From UBA11400 sp964550435 (lineage in GTDB: Bacteria > Bacteroidota > Rhodothermia > Balneolales > HLUCCA01), in NCBI GenBank assembly GCA_964550435.1, contig CAZJZI010000064.1, positions 1-8,136 of the forward strand: a stretch of 8,136 bases of DNA, read 5' to 3'. The first letter of the stretch is position 1. Each line of letters begins with the position of its first letter. Below are positions 5,153 through 8,136 of the stretch, one piece after another. The notes below the pieces were generated by a model. The model worked only from the letters and a program-made list of their open reading frames with translations. It was not told the DNA's origin and searched no databases. The position numbers were made by a program, and so were the translations under genes.

Positions 5153-5187
5153 AAAAAAAGCCTTGCGCATCGTTTGACACACAAGGC
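5153..5187 (-). terminator. Rho-independent terminator of the tRNA-Ala gene
   Basis: On the minus strand a 6-bp stem (GCCTTG at 5182-5187 with CAAGGC at 5160-5165, 16-base loop) is followed by seven T (5159-5153). It begins 10 bp after the tRNA. In plus-strand orientation only a TTT tail follows, so it would be a poor terminator for the regulator gene, which ends at 5128. Sequence similarity to the element at 2104-2138 runs through the stem, most of the loop, the T-run and the next six bases. Confidence 0.85.
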
Positions 5188-5196
5188 TTTGATGGG

Positions 5197-5270
5197 TGGA
5201 GCTATGGGGATTCGAACCCCAGACCTTCGCGCTGCCAGCGCGACGCTCTAGCCAGCTGAGCTATAGCCCC
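5197..5270 (-). tRNA. tRNA-Ala (anticodon GGC)
   Basis: The minus strand folds into a complete 74-nt cloverleaf. The acceptor stem GGGGCTA/TAGCTCC includes the G3-U70 wobble pair, the main alanine identity element. The D arm contains AGCTCAGCTGGCTAGAGC. The anticodon stem TCGCG/CGCGA encloses the loop CTGGCAG with anticodon GGC, which reads GCC and GCU alanine codons. The T arm TGGGG/CCCCA encloses TTCGAAT. The discriminator base is A. The following bases are CCC, so the CCA tail is not encoded and must be added by nucleotidyltransferase. It stands alone, with its own terminator just downstream. Confidence 0.97.
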
Positions 5271-5316
5271 ATTTTGAAAATAGTTTTGGCTTAGAACGAG
5301 GTCGATAAGTTAGAAA

Positions 5317-5324
5317 TATTTTTG
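5317..5324 (+). promoter_or_regulatory. Possible -7 box for the OmpA-family lipoprotein gene
   Basis: TATTTTTG matches TAnnTTTG perfectly but has no TTG at the usual distance upstream, and it would give a leader of about 155 bases. The AT-rich stretch 5274-5485 between the tRNA and the lipoprotein gene contains no gene that I can support; the true promoter could lie elsewhere in it. Confidence 0.25.
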
Positions 5325-5485
5325 ATTGGAAGCATTAGTTAACAAATAAATATGAAATTATTAACGTTTATTCTCCAATTGGTAAAAAATTTATTAAATT
5401 CGTATTCTTACGAGAACTAAGGATGTAAACATTTTTTTTGCGAATTCTAAATAAACTGATTAAAAGATTAAGAAAAGGACCCCAT

Positions 5486-6430
5486 ATGAAACTGCATTTT
5501 AAAAATCTAACTGCTTTAGCAATCGTTGCATTGCTCGTAGTTACCGGTTGTGCACCTAAGGAAATAGTCGATCCAAATCCATTGACGATTGAGTTTTTAC
5601 GATCATTGAGTGCTGAACAACTTAAGGCTCGTGATTCAGACAGTGATGGTTTGAATGACTATGACGAAATGTTTGTATACAATACAAATCCGCTAAGTGC
5701 CGATACTGATAGTGATGGTTTGAATGATTATGACGAAATCAACAAACATGAAACTGACCCAAACAATCCAGATACCGATGGTGATGGCCTGAATGATGGT
5801 GCCGAAGTGAATACACATGGTACTGACCCAAACAATCCAGATACTGATGGTGATGGTTTGTCTGATGGTGACGAAGTGAACAAATATCGCACGAACCCAC
5901 TAAGTACAGACTCTGATGGCGATGGTTTGTCAGATTATGCTGAAGTGATGACACATAACACAAATCCAAACAACCCAGATTCTGACGGTGATGGATTTAC
6001 CGACGGACAAGAAATCGAAATGGGTACAGATCCTAATGATCCTAACGATCCGAAATATATCTCGAACTTAGGTACAGTTAACTTCGATTTCGATCGATCA
6101 AACCTGGATGCATCTGCAGCACAAGTTCTTTCAGCAAACGTAGAACTTCTGAAAAATGCACCTAACTTCCGTTTACGTGTCGACGCTTATACTGACCATA
6201 TCGGTGGAGATCAATATAACCTTCGTTTGTCAGTTCGTCGTGCAAATTCTGTTCGTAGCTTCTATGTTAGTAATGGAATTTCAGAGGACAGAATTGAAGT
6301 TAACGGACGTGGTAAAGCTCCAAATCCATGTGTTGTAATGGATACTAACGGACGTGGATGCCGTGCAGACAGACGTGCAGAGTCAACTCCTGTTAATCCA
6401 TATCCATTCACTCCACGTAGAACGAACTAA
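5486..6430 (+). CDS. OmpA-family lipoprotein with thrombospondin type 3-like calcium-binding repeats
   Basis: This 314-residue envelope protein starts at ATG 5486, six bases after the Shine-Dalgarno site AAGGA; a TTG at 5438 would spoil the signal peptide. A lipoprotein signal (residues 1-22) ends in the lipobox VTGC, so Cys22 should be lipidated. Residues 50-187 form six exact 23-residue repeats beginning D-[ST]-D-[SG]-D-G, calcium-binding loops like those of thrombospondin type 3 repeats. Residues 195-300 are an OmpA C-terminal domain: NFDFDRSNL (199-207) and TDHIGGDQYNLRLSVRRA (236-253). Asp237 and Arg252 have the 15-residue spacing of the pair that binds diaminopimelate in peptidoglycan. 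Cys282 and Cys292 may form a disulfide. No beta-barrel domain is present. It probably links outer membrane and cell wall, with the calcium-rigidified repeats as a spacer. A strong terminator follows. Confidence 0.92.
   Translation: MKLHFKNLTALAIVALLVVTGCAPKEIVDPNPLTIEFLRSLSAEQLKARDSDSDGLNDYDEMFVYNTNPLSADTDSDGLNDYDEINKHETDPNNPDTDGDGLNDGAEVNTHGTDPNNPDTDGDGLSDGDEVNKYRTNPLSTDSDGDGLSDYAEVMTHNTNPNNPDSDGDGFTDGQEIEMGTDPNDPNDPKYISNLGTVNFDFDRSNLDASAAQVLSANVELLKNAPNFRLRVDAYTDHIGGDQYNLRLSVRRANSVRSFYVSNGISEDRIEVNGRGKAPNPCVVMDTNGRGCRADRRAESTPVNPYPFTPRRTN
5633..6046 (+). repeat. Six tandem 69-bp units coding for 23-residue calcium-binding repeats
   Basis: The units encode residues 50-72, 73-95, 96-118, 119-141, 142-164 and 165-187 without any length variation. 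Each opens with an acidic loop DxDxDG, then [LF]-[NST]-D and a conserved Glu at unit position 12, and most end in NP or DP turns. Units 1 and 4 share the ending NPLS, units 2 and 5 share DY after the loop, and units 3 and 6 share DG, suggesting that a three-unit block was duplicated. Confidence 0.9.
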
Positions 6431-6456
6431 TCGATCTACTCGAGTTTATAATCTTG

Positions 6457-6492
6457 AGCGTGGGTTCCATTTGGGATCCACGCTTTTTTTTT
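6457..6492 (+). terminator. Rho-independent terminator of the OmpA-family gene
   Basis: The stem AGCGTGGGTTCC (6457-6468) pairs with GGGATCCACGCT (6473-6484) through a 4-base ATTT loop, with G-T pairs in the upper part, and runs into nine T (6484-6492). It lies 26 bp after the stop codon. The remaining 160 bp up to the convergent GH3-family gene show no feature that I can support. Confidence 0.92.
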
Positions 6493-6654
6493 GCTTACCG
6501 GCTAGTTAACTATTGGCCACAAGTCGAACGATGTGCCCCCTGAAAATTTACAGGTAATGATTGCAAGCCAATATTAAATTTATTTTTGCAAGACAGTTTA
6601 CACATCGGATGCATATCCAAAAAAGTGATTGCCAGGAAGAAATCAATCAACTAA

Positions 6655-8136
6655 TTAAATGCCCTGCAAACGGTCAGCAATCTTTCTGTCGTTTGATAAG
6701 CGTGGGACTTTATTCTGTCCACCTAATTTGCCTTCTTCTCTCATGTATTGAATGAAAGCACCCTTTTTTAATGGAGTCAAGACTAACGGACGAAGAATTT
6801 TTCCTGTGATCAGGTCGTCATAATAGATGTTTTGTTTTCTCATAGCTTCATCCAATTCAACGGAAAAAGCTTCAATATTGGATGGCGCTTCGTCAAATTC
6901 TACCATCCATTCATGATAGGGCAAGCCACTTTCTGGATTAACTTGTGGAGCTACCGTAAATTCAGTGATTTTTGCATTGCTATTGGCACATACTTGCAAC
7001 ATTGAATCATCAACCTCTTTGCCTATTACGTGCTCACCAAATGCAGAGATATAGTGCTTGATTCGTCCGGTAACCCGAATTTTAAATGGATTTAGCGAAG
7101 TGAATTCAACAGTATCACCAATTGAATATCCCCAGAGTCCGGCGTTACTGTTTATAATTAATGCATAAGAAATCCCTGTTTCAACCTGGTCAATCTTGTA
7201 GCGGGTGGGATCTTCATTGAAATATTCATCCGAAGGAATAAACTCAAAAAATATGCCTGAATTAGTATTCAATAACAAACTTTGGTCATCGGGATCACTT
7301 TGAAATGCTATAAATCCTTCTGATGCCGGATAGGTTTCTAATGTTTGAACCTTTTTCCCAATTAACCGCTCAATTTTATTGCGATAGGGTTCAAAATTAA
7401 CCCCTCCAAAAATGAACAGATTAAAATTCGGGAAAATTTCTATGATTGTTGATTTTCCACTTACTTCAATTAACCTTTCAAAATACATCTGGACCCAGGG
7501 TGGAATCCCCGAAATTAATCGCATATCCTCGTGGATGGTTTCTTCTACAATTTTTTCAACTTTTTCCTCCCATTCCTCAATGCAATTGGTCTTAAATGAG
7601 GGTTTTTGGTTAAACTTTAACCACGAAGGAACCAAAAGATTGGCAATCCCGGAAAGTCTACCTGTCGCGACACCATTGGTGTCATCCATTTTTGGACTAC
7701 CAGATAAAAAAATCAGTTTGCCATCCATGAAACTGTAATCATCTAATAGATAGGTGAAATTGAATGTGGCGTCCCGGGCAGTTCCGAAGTGATTTGGTAG
7801 GCTGTCTTTTGTGATTGGGATATACTTTACACCTGACGTAGTACCTGATGTTTTGGCATAATATGCTGGTCTGCCGGGCCAGAGAACATCCGACTCGCCG
7901 TTAACAACACGATCTACATAAGGTTTTAGTTCCTCGTAATCTCGAATAGGGATATTCTTTTTAAAGTCATTGTAGTCCTGAATTTGATCAAATGAATGAT
8001 CATGCCCAAATTTCGTGGATTTACCCTTTGTGACGATCATTTCTAAAATCCGATTCTGATCAGTCACAGCATTTTTTTTGGTTCGCGCAATTTTCCTGGA
8101 AATGTGACGGGCAAACGGTTTTATCAAGAATGATTT
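6655..8136 (-). CDS. GH3 auxin-responsive promoter family protein (acyl-adenylase fold), 5' end outside the window
   Basis: About 490 residues of a GH3-family protein are present. The family belongs to the adenylate-forming (firefly luciferase/ANL) superfamily; plant members attach amino acids to hormones such as auxin or jasmonate, while bacterial substrates are mostly unknown. Counting from the TTG codon at 8127, the three ATP/AMP motifs are TSGTTSGVKYIP (93-104), YPASEG (266-271) and YSIGDTVEF (334-342). RVTGRIKHYI (351-360) follows, as at the hinge to the mobile C-terminal domain, and GGQNKVPRL (469-477) near the end contains a candidate catalytic lysine. The frame stays open to the window edge and the upstream codons (Lys-Ser-Phe) suit the protein, so I take the TTG as an internal Leu and the gene as 5'-partial. 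There is no signal peptide. It converges with the OmpA-family gene. Adenylation of a carboxylic acid, perhaps a fatty acid, is likely; the substrate is unknown. Confidence 0.88.
   Translation of the reverse strand, partial: KSFLIKPFARHISRKIARTKKNAVTDQNRILEMIVTKGKSTKFGHDHSFDQIQDYNDFKKNIPIRDYEELKPYVDRVVNGESDVLWPGRPAYYAKTSGTTSGVKYIPITKDSLPNHFGTARDATFNFTYLLDDYSFMDGKLIFLSGSPKMDDTNGVATGRLSGIANLLVPSWLKFNQKPSFKTNCIEEWEEKVEKIVEETIHEDMRLISGIPPWVQMYFERLIEVSGKSTIIEIFPNFNLFIFGGVNFEPYRNKIERLIGKKVQTLETYPASEGFIAFQSDPDDQSLLLNTNSGIFFEFIPSDEYFNEDPTRYKIDQVETGISYALIINSNAGLWGYSIGDTVEFTSLNPFKIRVTGRIKHYISAFGEHVIGKEVDDSMLQVCANSNAKITEFTVAPQVNPESGLPYHEWMVEFDEAPSNIEAFSVELDEAMRKQNIYYDDLITGKILRPLVLTPLKKGAFIQYMREEGKLGGQNKVPRLSNDRKIADRLQGI

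Noticed and set aside
5438..5485. Upstream TTG start for the OmpA-family lipoprotein
   Set aside because: It would put 16 mostly basic residues before the signal peptide, while ATG 5486 has a Shine-Dalgarno site and gives a standard lipoprotein signal.
5739..5969. Antisense open frame rich in His, Tyr and Leu within the lipoprotein gene
   Set aside because: It is a by-product of the repetitive Asp/Gly/Asn codons on the other strand and inherits their periodicity.
6561..6755. Small plus-strand open frame between the lipoprotein and GH3-family genes
   Set aside because: It overlaps the GH3-family coding end, has no ribosome binding site and no recognisable sequence.

Overview
The window looks like chromosomal DNA of a Bacteroidota (or closely related FCB-group) bacterium. 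Two perfect copies of the Bacteroidota -7 promoter element TAnnTTTG (both TATCTTTG) lie just upstream of genes. Most start codons lack a strong Shine-Dalgarno site. The gene set also fits this phylum: a Bacteroidota-style acyl-CoA desaturase, a GH3-fold protein, an OmpA-family lipoprotein with calcium-binding repeats, and a Crp/Fnr regulator. No finer placement is supported.

Layout. Positions 41-120 hold an octanucleotide minisatellite that also encodes the last residues of a minus-strand fatty acid desaturase (95-1213). Next, still on the minus strand, is a PIN-domain toxin (1321-1749) with its ribbon-helix-helix-like antitoxin (1793-2041), preceded by a spaced inverted repeat that is probably the autoregulatory operator. 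A terminator (2104-2138) separates this module from a minus-strand sulfur operon. In transcription order the operon encodes a sulfide:quinone oxidoreductase-like flavoprotein (3060-4298), a TusE/DsrC-family sulfur carrier (2687-2998) and a DsrE-type protein (2168-2668).

Divergent from the operon is an FNR-like regulator (4403-5128). The 104-bp region between them contains an 18-bp near-perfect palindrome with the TGA-N6-TCA core expected for this regulator's recognition helix. The simplest reading is that an Fe-S or thiol-sensing regulator controls a three-protein chain: the flavoprotein oxidises sulfide to protein-bound or soluble persulfide, and TusE-like and DsrE-like thiol carriers pass the sulfur on. 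This is inferred from gene order, cysteine motifs and the operator, and has not been shown.

The right half holds a tRNA-Ala(GGC) gene on the minus strand (5197-5270), whose terminator is a sequence relative of the one at 2104-2138. It is followed by a plus-strand lipoprotein (5486-6430) with six exact 23-residue calcium-binding repeats and an OmpA peptidoglycan-binding domain, and by a strong terminator (6457-6492). A minus-strand GH3-family protein (6655 to the window edge) runs off the right end. The most interesting parts are the sulfur operon with its regulator and operator, the TusE-like protein lacking the second DsrC cysteine, and the minisatellite that terminates any reading frame entering it.
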